Source of the DNA: Mugil cephalus
Lineage: Eukaryota; Chordata; Actinopteri; Mugiliformes; Mugilidae
DNA: 64,000 nt
Direction of reading: 5' to 3'
Assembly (NCBI RefSeq): GCF_022458985.1
Contig: NC_061781.1
Location: forward strand, 17,019,001-17,083,000
Shown here: piece after piece, positions 35,253 through 47,900 of the stretch
Layout of the letters: each line of letters starts with the position of its first letter
Position numbering within the stretch: position 1 is the first letter of the stretch
Translations under genes and position numbers: made by a program
The notes under the pieces: generated by a model
What the model was told of the DNA's origin: nothing
The model's database searches: none
What the model saw: only the letters and a program-made list of their open reading frames with translations

Positions 35253-37521
35253 CCTAGAGCTCTTTTACTTAAACCAGATATTTTACACATCCTTAAATAT
35301 GTGAATACATTACTATTTTCACTCACTTTCTAGAAGTAAATGCATCACCAGGCACCTCGTGTCCTCAAAATTCTCCTTAAAGGCACCCGTACGGCACATT
35401 CATTAAAACACATCCTGTCAGGCCAAAAGAACACTTCCACTCTCAAACCCTTTTAGTTGATAACTTGAACCTGCATTAGTTGGTCCATTATTTTGTCCTC
35501 CTTTTTTTTTTTCTTTTTTTTGGCCACTACCTTTAACGGCACATTAGCGCCGCTGACAGTAATGTATATCGACAGATCTGCATAACCGTCGGTGGAAAGA
35601 CCTACGGAAGTCCATTAGCGTCCTTCGGCAGGAGTCTGCAGAAATGTGTATCGTATCACACGGGGCTCTTGCTGTGTGCACAGTATTGAATAGGTGATAC
35701 AAACAAAACCGCTCATTAATTATTACTCTGCTGCGTTTACCTTTTAATGGAAGAGCGCACAGTGTTACATTTTGCGCAGTGCACCGTAACACAGTAGATG
35801 CTATGTTGTGTTTTAATATAACGTTCTAATTTGTCGAGTAAGTGTCGCACGCCCATAACAATTTGCTGAAAATGTGTAGTTTACTGGAGTACATACACTT
35901 GCAACTTAAACCTGAACAGTGCAAGAAATGTGGTGATTCAGTTGTATGAAAATCTTGGAAGATGTAGTGTATTGTAGTGGTACTTCTGTTGTGTAGCCTT
36001 CTCTACTGATTAAAAAAGGGATGTGAACATCTATTATTTTCCTTCTAACAGATGTGGAATACCCTAGCCTTCGTGAGAATGGATTTGTTTTCACTAGCTC
36101 ACCTAATGAACTAGGAAGCATAAATAAAAAGGAAATGGGAGAGACTGCGCAGGCCTGACCAGACACAGGTGTGCGTCTAGACCAGCTGCTGCCGATGTGT
36201 CGTTCCCCGGAGCTTCCCCTCTAAAACTGACACACACGCACGCAACGCAAACCCTGCAGCCGCGCACTCGTGGCCATGTTTGAACAATCGATCCCCGGGG
36301 TTAAGGAGCCGCAACCAGAGGGGAGATGAGTGGAAGGAGACTGAAATCCTCTTCAGCTCGGCTTAGCACTGATGCATTCACTACCCATTACCTTAGGTCA
36401 TCACCGTGTGTTTGCCCCCCCCCTCCCAAAAAGAAAGACCTATGGAAAAGGATTAGTCTGTCCATGATGCCGACTGCACTGATGAATCTTCCAGTGCTAC
36501 AGTTGTTTATTTGACTCTCGGAGGTGTTTGTGTGCCTACACTGCATTGCCAGAAGATAGAGACGTGAGCTGTAAAGCGCCACCTCCCACTAGTGATTATC
36601 TCCAACCCGCCTTCATCAGCAGTGGAGCATCAGTAATCAACACGTCATGCCAGTTTGCCATTACGACAATCAACGGGGAGCACTAGTGTCTCTCTTCATC
36701 TTGATTGGCATCCTCATGCGGCTTGTTTGTCTGGAGCGAGTGGCTCTGCACACGACCTGCCCACGCCAGCTAATTAGACCAAGACAAAAATTAATGATGG
36801 GCTCCTTGAAATATTGGCCTGGTGTCTTTTTTTTTCTTTCTCTCTTTCTTTTTCTTCTCTGCGAGTCATTTGCGCGTTCAGGAGGCACGAGCCGACGCTC
36901 CCTGCTCTCCACAGCAATAACATGCCTCAGAAAGCAGTGACATTTTAACCTCCCAAATGTACAGCTGGCACCGAGGAGACAGTCTATCGCTTTCTAGGAA
37001 AAACAACCGTGCGACCTGCAACAAGCCCAAAGCACACACTAGCTTGTCGCCAGTTTGACAGAGCACGGGGCTGCGCAATCCGGCTAAAAAAAAAATATCA
37101 CCTTGTCACCCTTTTACAGTTAGAAAAATGTTCACGTTTATCTTAAACATTTAAAGATGAACAGAAAGGAACAGCGTACAACAGTTGCTGTTTATAACAA
37201 TATGAAGTACATGACATTTGTCGCTGCCGACGTGTCCTCAGATGATACAATCGATCTTTCATTATTGTAACATTATGATGAAGGACAGATTTCTTCCCGA
37301 GTTATTAACCGCACTACCAGTGCAGAGCATAGCCTGCTCAGTGTCTTGATGACTGCAGTCGAAGCAGAAGTACTGCTCTCATAAAAGAGCACTTAAGTCC
37401 AAGAGTCCTCTAAATGTAAAAAAAAAAAAAACAGGTCGGTGCCAAGAAAATGTTTATGAGTGTTTTCCTAACATGCACCTCTACTGTTAGTTTAGATTTA
37501 CAATATTAAAATCACCGTGGT

Positions 37522-37640
37522 GTGTTGGCTAGCACTGATGTCTCACAGCAAGAAGGTTTCGTGGTTCAAATCCATCGGCCAGATGGGGCCTTTCAGTGTG
37601 GAGTTTGCATATTAAAATCTGAATATTAAAATCGCTTGGC
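37522..37640 (+). mobile_element. SINE-like fragment with tRNA-type promoter boxes
   Basis: TTGGCTAGCACTG resembles an RNA polymerase III A box and GGTTCAAATCC a B box, followed by GGGGCCTTTCAGTGTGGAGTTTGCAT. This order is typical of a very common fish short repeat; the family name is not asserted. Confidence 0.55.
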
Positions 37641-38874
37641 TTCTTGGGGAATTACTGTGGTTCATGTGGTTACAACAAACCAGATTTTGCTACTGGTATG
37701 AAATAGGCGCTCCAGCTCCCACAGAGGGAGCTGCGCCATTCATAGAATGTGGCTGTGTGAGTGATTAAGTGCGTAATCAAATGACTAAGGATGATGATTT
37801 TACCATCACAGCCAGAAGGCAGGCAGGCAGGCATGGCACATCTAATGAGATTCTTCTAAGATGGTTAAAGAGGGGATGAAATGATGTTGATAATGACAAG
37901 CGAGGCTGAATAGGGAGTATCACATCGAGTCGCGCTGCACGTTTGCTCTTTAAAAGGCATTTTTTGTACTCTGCTGATCCTTTTTCGAAGGGAGTGGAGT
38001 TACTAACCACACGGGGGCGGTGGTGTGCGTGTAGAACCCAACGCTGCAGGTCTGTTGTAATACTTCAGGAGCAGTAAATTATGAAAGTTTAAATAAGGTG
38101 GCAAAGTTCCTGGTCGTAATTCAATTTGGAGAAGATGATTATATAATCACAGATTATTTAGACTTAGACGTAATGAAATAATTAAAACCAAGTAATTGAC
38201 TTCTTATTTCTTGAGCTTCCAGTTCATTATGATGAAAAATGACTTTTTTTTTATTTTATTTTTTTATTTTTTTTTTTATTGAAGTCAAGATACCAAGATT
38301 TTTCAAATCTAGAAAAGCAATATACCTAAATGGATTGTTAGATACCATGATGGTACAGACTGACTTATAAACTCTCTATATAGGCTATACCAAGAATCAA
38401 GAGTCTTTATTGTTATTATGAGACCATAACATTTGTTAAGGATTTAAAACCTACACACACATACAGTAAGACCCACAAACAGATCACTGGTCGTTTTTTT
38501 TTATTGTCCTCCCCTCGCACACATCGAGACACTCATTAGTCCCCCACTCTTCTTCTCTGCGCTCACTCACTCTCTCCACGCTGCTCATTTGGCAAAAGCG
38601 CAGCAGCGCGTCGCGCTCCTTCTCTCCTCTGGTGCGCACCAATCCTTGATTACCGCGCGGCGCCAAATAGGACACATCTACAGTAACTTAAAGGCGGGAA
38701 AAATTAAATAAAGTTTTCTTTTTTCTACGTTTTGTAACCTGGGAAGCGATAACACATTCACCAAATGTGACGGACTATGGATGCAGAGTCCCGTTATTTT
38801 TCCACTTTAGAGAAGAATTGACAGGAGATTTACTTGAACTTTTTTCTTTTTTTTCCTTTCTTTTTTTTTGTCAG

Positions 38875-38903
38875 CATTACACGACATAACCTTACAGAAG
38901 AAC
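38875..38903 (+). other. Probable end of 5' UTR intron and start-codon context of cckbr
   Basis: A long pyrimidine tract ending in TTTTTGTCAG at 38874 makes a strong splice acceptor 29 bases before the ATG. The context AACATGG at 38904 is favourable (A at -3, G at +4). No in-frame ATG precedes it in this exon. Confidence 0.55.
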
Positions 38904-41900
38904 ATGGATGCCTATTTGCAAAATGAGACGGCTGTGAACCCCGATTGCGTCGAAGCGCACGCTGATGCGCCTCAGAACGGAACCGGCAACTGGAGCTTGG
39001 AGACATCAAACGTCAACTGTGGAAACGCGTCCACACTCCTCATACCTCGGCGTATGAGGCGGATAGGTGAGCCGGCACACAGACAACTCAACGCATCCTC
39101 ACAATTAAAGCTGCAACCGTGGTCTGATTTTGTTTAGTGTATTTTGTAAATAACTGTTCTGATGATGAGCCCATGCTTTTTACAGTGAAGCCAATATATA
39201 GTGTGTCTCACCTTCTATAAAATGTCAAGATTTTGTTTTCAAATTGTGGGTTTATTGGGATATTTGGATGAGATGAATTCAAAGTGAGCAGGGACTTGTG
39301 TGACTTGTTGCTTGCAATCAAAAACTGAACTGAAAACCACAATTTTAACTGTCAATCTAAAGGCTTGGCACCAGGGGAAGAGACTGACTAAACATTACAT
39401 CTGCAATCTATTCAGTCTCTGTGACAGTGGCTTTAGGAAAATAGGACTATGTTATGATACGCTGGGCTGCCAGACAAAGCTGAGTTTGTTAGGTATTCAT
39501 GAAGCTGCGGTGAAATACGGACACATCCGAGCAAACAAACCAAGTCATGTACAATCCTGGCCAAACAGGGGATTTATTCATAAATACATTTGGTCTGGTC
39601 CCAACGGTCACACTGCTCCATTCTGCTGTCTGTGTATTTTCAATGCATTTCCAGGCACTTTAAGCAGATTGGGGGCTCTGAGGACAGACCGTGTTTTTAA
39701 GTACAGATTTGTGGAAAGGCCATATTCATGATTTCCGGTGATATTTATAGAACTGACTTGACTGAACTTGAACTCATGAAAAAGGAAGGACTTCACATGC
39801 GTCATCGCTCGCAATTTCCATTTCATTTCCCCCCATCTCCAACGGCTACGTTATCAATCAACACTTGCTATTTTCTCCCACCTTCATCTTTTAGCAGCTG
39901 TTAATCAGTTTCTTCACATGCTGATGAGGTGTGTGTTCTACGCGTGCCTCCGGGCCCTTACAAAGACCCGCCACGAGGCTTGTTATTTCGCCATTAAGTG
40001 TTGACTGGTAAATATTACAAATCGGAGATATGAGCTTTTGTAATGCTCACACTTTGTTTTAAGTGATTTCACTCCTCCTCGGTCATTCCCGCCAATAAAT
40101 GACATCCTCTACACCTGCTGGTGATAAGTAATTTCAAGCACTCAAGCATGAGTACCGTAATTACACTGAGCTAAGTCAGTACACTGCAATTTCCAAAGGA
40201 GCCATCTGACATGTGCAGATCACAAACAAGGTGCCTCACGTCTGGTGAGAATTGCAGCTCTTTTTTTTTTTTTTTTATGCACCAAGCAAAGTAACACAAT
40301 GTGGAACTCCTTCCCAGTCAATTTTTTTGTTTGTTTGTTTGTTTTTTTACTTCTCTCATCCTTCAACATGACTTCCGTCTGAGATTGCCGCCTAAAATTA
40401 AATAATTACCAGCTCTGACCTTGTACAGCTGCTGTCATCATCATCATTCACTCCATCACTTCCTAAATTGATTACTTCTCTCACCACCCTCGCTCACTCC
40501 CCACCCCCCCCCCCCCCCCCCCCCCCCCTCCCACCCCCACACACCCGCTGTCCGTCACACCGCTTCACCGTGTTCACGATGCAGATTGAGTTGTGTTGCA
40601 GTCAGACCCTCGCTGGGACGTAGACCACGCCGCGTCCTAACCACATATTGGAATTTAACAAACTGTTTATTTCTTTCTAAATTGTATTTTCCTGATCGGG
40701 CATACGGGTATTTTGTTGGGTGTAAGACCGGTGGAGAATGCAAGTACACAAAAATCAAGCACAAATCACGCGCTGACTGTTGTGGCGAGTGTTCTTTGCT
40801 GTGGTTTGTTGGGGGGAGTAGCACCAGCAGAAAAAGACGTCAGTAGAATCAACAAATTGATCAGGATGTGATTGGTAGGGAGTTGGAGTCTTTTGTCTCG
40901 GTGAGGGACAGGAGGACACTGGATAAACTGCTCTCCATTATGGACTGTTCATCCCATCCACTTAACCAAACACTAGAGGGGCAGAGCTCCCATAGTGAAC
41001 GCTACAGGACTAATTTTATACCCTACTCTAGCCAGCTGTACGGCAGCTCACCCTTTTGTAACAATTAAGCTGGTATGACCAATTAATCTCCCTTATTAAA
41101 GTCTCATGGAAGCGCCAGATAATGTCACACAGTTCCTTTTTAGTGGTTCAAAACACACAGTGAGTTCCTGATACCTCCGTGAAATATCTCAGTATCTAAA
41201 CACATCACTGCTTTGTGAGAATTTCACCATGGATACCGGCATCCACCCCTTACACATCTCCCAAATGGGAGCGAACACATCTCCACCCAAGGAGGCAGAA
41301 CCCTGCTCCCAGCTCCGGAAGGAAACCTATCGCTCGACCACAAACACCTTTCCAAATGTCTTCACACCGGATGCAGCTCAGGTGTTTGTCTCAGACCTGG
41401 AACGCAGCCCTGCAGAGTCTCTAAGGGCTTCACGGCACATGGTTTGACACCCTGGTAACAGACTTCACTTATAGCGTTTTTTAAAGGAAGGCAGCTTGCC
41501 ACGCTACCAGAAACAGGTGAATTTCTTCAAATAAAATCTCATCCAGGAAACTGGCAGGCTGTGATGTCCTTTGTCATAGGTGGTTATTACTTTGGAGAGG
41601 ATGATGATGAACGGGAGAAGGTCACCTGTCACGGCCGGGATCGCCGCACCGTTTTCAGTCACGGAACGATTTGCTCGCGACAAAAGGCGCCTATTGGATG
41701 CTCCACCGCTTACTGCGCATGTTTCACGACCTCCGTCCTCTCCCGTTTATCTCGCTCCACCTTTCTGAGAGGCGAGGCGTTTGCGTCTGCACTGTGGACC
41801 CAACAACAAACATGTTTTGAATTCCAGCCGGCGTGACCCACGTCCTCTGTGGATCCCGTGCCGTAGTCTGTCAGTCAACAGAAAGTGGTTTGGCTCATTG

Positions 41901-44900
41901 CCTCAAACAACTGTTCCGGGGTGCAGCTGGCTTACTGACAAGGCTTAGATGACATTTACCATGTGGGATTAGCCACTAGGTGTGACATTTACCAACACCT
42001 AGGTTTTAGGGGAGCAGAACGGAGCTTTTCTCCGATAGTCGCTGTGAAATGGAAAGAGACACACCCTGCATATGTATCAGAGAGTAGCGAGTATAGGGGA
42101 AGGTGGGCGGGTTAATTCACAGTCAATATATATCGTCTCACCAAAAAAAAAGAGGAACTCTTAAATATTCATGATAGAATGGGAATGTCATTATTAATTC
42201 ATTCAGAATTTCACCGCCTCCATTACAGCAGGTCGCTTTAAACTTGAATCCACGTCATGGTTTTGTTGTTTATTTGGGTTCCATTCAATCAGCGTTTTAT
42301 CAATGATTCTGTTGGGATCATCCCAAACTAAAAATAATGCGTAGGCTCATACAAAAGTAATCGTGGAAGTGTGCCCACCTGCAGAGACTCTGCCTGTTGC
42401 TTTCATTGTCATTATGAACATTTCTCTCTGTTTTTACTGTGTTGTCAATGTTTCTAGGCTCTAACCTTTGGGCCTGCAGCGCGCAACGAGCGTAGTGTAG
42501 TGGACGTACAAAGACTCCTGGGTCAGAGGCGCATGCATTACGAGGGGTCAAAAGGGTAAAAAGTGATGAAATGTACTTTCATGTACACTTGCATGTGTCT
42601 ACACACCTGCCCTTTATGTGTGTGTTAACAGAGTTTACAATTAAAATTACCACTAATATATAATTCATTGCTTTGTTGACCTGCATTTGTTCCAAATTGT
42701 AAAAAAATGTCATAATTACACACACAAGGGTGTCTAACTTTGTGTGTAATTTAACCAAATAGAGACGCACTACTGAGACATGCATGTAATGGGCTCTAAT
42801 AAATGGCATTAAAGTAAAGCAGCACACTCCGGCCTATTTTAGATACGTGCAAGCGGAAAACCTCCGGAAGTTGCAGCAAAGCGTTTTTTTCCTCAGACAA
42901 AGAGCCTGTGTCTGTGACTCTTTAAACGGAAAAGAGGTTTATTACTAGTTTTATTACTGTAAAACCTCTCCTCTGCGGAGAAAATATCCAGTAAGGTTCA
43001 GTGACTCCGAAGTAAGTTAATTAATAAGCTGAATATTTTAAACAAATAATCCCACGGAAGCTCTGTCATCATCTACTTAAATTACTCTACCACGTCATGT
43101 GGCGGCATATATCCTGCTTTAGCTTCACAGCACTGAGTTTTAAACCTTTTTCTTGTGTGAAATAATAAGTGTGCCGGCTTGCAACTCTTGTCTGATGCCT
43201 CTCCAGACAAGAGGCACATGTGGTGATGCATTAGTAAAAGCTAGTGATCATTAATACATCATTAATTTATGGACAGATCATTATCTAATGATTCATAAAT
43301 ATAGTATCTCTTTGCCTGATGGGATTCCTTGGGAACTACTCAATGTCAGATAGTCATCGTCAAATTGGGACGTCCATTAACGTCCGTCTGTATAGTATTT
43401 GCTGCATACTTCAGAAGTGTGTGGGTGGGATTTCATTGCAACTTTTTTTTTTTTTAATGTAAAACTTGCTTTGAGCTGTGAGAATTAATCAAAACAGCGC
43501 TGTAAGACACTAAAGTGCCTCTTTGAGAGATGATGCTTAAACCAACTGCAGAGTAAATGATAATTAAACGTGTTCATTACTGCAAGTGACCTCTTTGACA
43601 CTGCAAGTTTTTTCCATTAGTAATATAAAAAAAAAATAATAGCGGCTCTTAACTTTGTGTGAATGTGGCATTTACGAATTTTATTCATTATCTTTCCCTT
43701 CACTTTAATCCATTTTTTTTAAAATAATACATTTATTTTCTCTCAATTTTCCAATTAGTTTGTGCCATCTGTTTTTTATGGAAGAAATCGCTGATTATTA
43801 TTCAGTGGTTATTAACATTTTGGTATTTAGAAATGAAATGCATGCAGCAATGAAGCGTGTGCTTTGAATCCCCTTCCATTCATTTGCTACATTTACAATC
43901 TATTTTTGAATTCATTATGATCAGAGATTCTAACCTAATTGTTTGCATGGACGCTAAATGAAATGGTGAGATATGCTTTCACATACCCTGAAACATCCAT
44001 CCCAGCATGCCGTTTTGACAACGTGGTGCTTCCAGCCGTGGAGCACTGAATCTGACGTCCCCCTAATTTACTGTCAACTTATGATTGAAACACTCATTGT
44101 TTTGCTATTACCATGCTTCTGTACCTCAGAGAGACTGATCACGTCACCTGATGGTTTCCACACATGGCACAAATGTGCCTCAAAAAAAAAATAATTGTAT
44201 GTTTCACAGAGAGAGACTCGGTCGGATGTGGAATTTCCATGTTTATTTGGTGCTAAGACCGAAAGACCGAAAAATCAAATGTTTTCACCACCTATTTCAG
44301 TCTATTTGAAAATGACTTCTCATTGGGCAAATCAGCCGTGACAGAAGTGGATAGGTTAGATGCTTTTGTTCTGATTATTAGTGGAATACCAGTGTCCATG
44401 TAAACGGTTTGCAAATTGACTATTTTTCTTCACAGTTTGCCAGCAGGACAACTGACAAGCTCAATGGAAACTAGCAAACAAGCTGGTGAACAAATTGTCA
44501 CGGAGCCTTTAGCGGCTAGATATTTCCTTTAGGACGGGGGTTTTCAACGTTTTTCAGGCCGAGGAGCTTCAAACTGATGGAGAGATTAAGTAGGGACCCC
44601 CCTACCTATTATATGTGTTCTATATAAAACTAGACCTAATGCTATTTATAAATATACATTATCATTATTATTATTTTGCATTCAGTATTAAGCTAGCCCT
44701 TATCTCTTTACTAAAATATGTTGGATTTGTGTTAAGGTGTATTTAAAGAAATTTAAATTTGTGGGGGAACTTAAAATACATATAAAAAATGTCTAATCAA
44801 CCAAAGATTTTGCGACACCCTTGCAGTACCTCCACTTACCCCCTAGGGGTCGTGGACCCCCTGTTGAAGACCTATGCTTTAGGAAATAGTACAGACCACA

Positions 44901-47900
44901 AGTTGAGTAAAAACAAAGCAGTCCACTAACAAATGATGATAATGATGCTCTATAGTGGTTTACTTCGTTTTTAGGAAAGGGTAAAAAGAACCACAAGACT
45001 TCACAAATCCAAAAGTCTAACTGCAGACCTGCCCGTGTTTATTACACCACAACTCTGTCAAGATGAAAAGGTTCTGGTGAAGCCTGGGCAGTAAGTCAAC
45101 AATGTTAATTCCAGGACTTAAACTATCCTGCGTAACACTGTACTTTCATCTGGGGCAGTGATACAGTCGACCACAGTGCCAGAGCGCTCTCTTTATGCAG
45201 CAGAGTTATTAGTCCCGCCTGCACGCTGGTCAGTGAGTGCAGCATTGGTAAGCAAGGTGGACGATGCGAATGCCTCCGCTCTATGCTGATGAGAAGCAGC
45301 TATTGGAAATGCTGGCCTGGAGGAACTGGGGAATGTGCTCAGGGAGTTATCAGCGAGCACACAGGCGAGCTAATTGGGCAGAAGCCAGTGTAACATATTT
45401 CATTAGGCGAGAGAGAGGGGGGGAGGCAGTAATGAAGGCGGAGTGTTGCTTCCCCTCTCTATCACTCTCTCCTTCTTGCCAATCACGCATCTGCCCATTT
45501 TCATTACACATGCATGTGCACACATGTGCTCACAAAAATTTTAACCGTTTTCGTCGGCGAGAACGCCTCGAAACGCAAATACGGTGGAGAAACCCCGACG
45601 TTGTGTTAGAAGCACACACCAACCACGTTAAAGCTTACTGCTTTTATTTGCATAGATGTTTGTGAGACAGATGGTGAAGCCACATGTCATCAGATGCAAT
45701 GCTGACAGAGAGATGGGAGAGACAGCAAAAGACTTACTGACTTGTACTGACCAAGCTGAACCTGAATCCAGCGCTGAGACCACAAGCGATTCAAAAACCT
45801 TTCAGCGGAAAGGTGACTGCCTGGAGAAGAGCACACTAAATCAATTTGGTGACATATCCTTCCTACGTTTATTCGCGAGCCGCATAAATGCATTCTGAGA
45901 AAGTTGTTTAATGTGCCTCTTAACTACTATCACTTGTGCAGCAGTGTTCAGATTGCAGAGCTCCATCTGAACATTAATGGTTCTTTCTGATAAGCGGGCA
46001 GATAAGTGGAGCTCGGATTATGCAGCCCAGCCAGCTGTGCACAACACACTGTACAGTAAATCAATATGTGTTAGGTTGAGGTTTGCTTTAATAAGATGTG
46101 GCGCCGGCCAAGGGGAAAGAATTTTTAATTCCATTTAGATTTAATGATCCTTGAGGAATGATGAGCTAAAAAATGGAAGTCGATGATGTCGTATTTATCC
46201 CGATTCTTAACAAACGTAACCTTTCAAAAGCCTGTGCTTTCTTTCATGCATTTCATCTTTCCCAATGAAAAACTCTTTTTTTTCTTTCTTTTTTTATTGA
46301 AATTGGAAAGAGGGAAGTTGGACAGCGAAGAAAGGAAAAGAAGGCAATCTGCAGAAAGACTTGTGAAATGGAAAAGGATAAAGATCATGAAGAGATTTCT
46401 GAATGTTCAAAATAGCCCCACTGAAAAAGAGCTTCGGTGATTGAAAAGGAAAGAGACGAAATTCGTTTGAGATAACAATGAATGCACTTACTGGTTTCTC
46501 AGTGAGCATTTGCGGATTTTCGTTAATGTAATTTAGAGCCTTTGAGGAACTGTCGATTCAGTCGTATACTTCCAGGGATTACGGCTTGACCGTGTTTAGT
46601 TGCACACGCCTGGGGCTTATGTGTGCGATGTGATTTGTGTCCTGCAGATGTGACACACATGGGTACCTTTAATCCTTAGGCTATAGACACAGCAGGTAAC
46701 CTGTTAAATGAGTGTTGTGTCTAGGCAGGTGGGTGAGTTGAAGATAAGGGAAAGAGTAGACGATGTGGTCTTTACAGGATGTGATCCAGTGAAGCTGCTA
46801 ATGACTGAGAGCATGGGGACACTTTGGGTTGCAGCATTTTCGCACTTTACTTACTTTTCTTTACTCTCTTTTGTTTTGACGCCTGCATTTTGGAAAATGT
46901 TGGCATCTTAATTGGGGGAACTGAAAAAGGCTTGCAACAATGAAGGCATTTAACGGGCCTTTTCTCCTGCTTTGAAAGCAATTTATTTGAGTCTGTGCAT
47001 CATGTCCAGATGTTCTTCAGATAAAGAGGAAGAGATTTGTTGCCATTTATTGTGCAGCTGCCACGGGCAATAGTGAATTAGTGAAGGCTTTTAAACGGTT
47101 CCACATTAGGAATGCTTAATATATGTGGTCGAGGAAATCCTAATGGCAACAGTTGTAGCTATGGGTCCATCAGCTGGTTCTGACAACCAACATGAGAACC
47201 CCTAACTTTGTATTTTTGTTTTGGCAGACACAGACAAGATATCTAGTTAAGATGATCTATAAAAAGCTTAGAATGATTTTTATTTGTTAGACGTAAACAG
47301 GAAAACTAATTGACAAATGGACTGTGTTAATGCAAGTTTATTTCCTGTTGAACTATGAGAATCATTCAGCACTGATTAAAATTATTTGTCTGTCAGTAAT
47401 GTTATCTATATGATAATCTGTTTTGAGTGTTAGACCTTTGGAGTGAGGATGTTCAGTCTGGCCATCATTTCCTGACACAGAAATATTGGTTTCAGGTTTA
47501 AGATAAATGAACTTTACATCAGGATCAAGATTAATAAAGGTAATTAAGGCATTTGGTTGCAATGGTCAATTGCAAGGGGAGGGATTATGTGGATGAATAT
47601 TACATAATTTAGATTCTGGCGACATGCTCAGCGCCTGCTTGTGTTTTACGCTCTGGATAAGGGTTAGCTAGTGGTCATTATGTTTACCATACGGATAACG
47701 TCTCTATCAGATCTGAATGCAAGTCAGTTTTATGTCCCCTGAAATAAAGGGAGCTTGACTGTGTGTGTGTGTGTGTGTGCATGTGTTCTTGTTAAGACTT
47801 GGCTTAAGGGTAAAGATTACAGGTCATGTTTAGGGTCAGGGTTAGAATAAGAGTTTAAGTCACTTAGTTAAGATGGCTAGGGTTATGGTAAAGGGTTAGA

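Larger units (their letters stand above)
31252..38874. other. Intergenic region between pdzk1 and cckbr
   Basis: Apart from the listed pdzk1 5' UTR exon, the hAT-like element, hairpins and a SINE-like piece, I find no coding exon here. Open frames are short and unrelated to known families. CpG and GC content rise near 38560-38660 (GCGCGTCGCGCTCC, CCGCGCGGCGCC), which fits the promoter and first non-coding exon of the CCK receptor gene. Confidence 0.45.

Noticed and set aside
38868-38903. Upstream extension of the CCK receptor start
   Set aside because: The codon at 38868 is TTG, not ATG, and lies in the pyrimidine tract before a splice acceptor; ATG at 38904 has good context.
41215-41836. 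Overlapping open frames in a GC-richer patch
   Set aside because: Competing frames, no known domain and no flanking splice signals; they lie inside the cckbr first coding intron.
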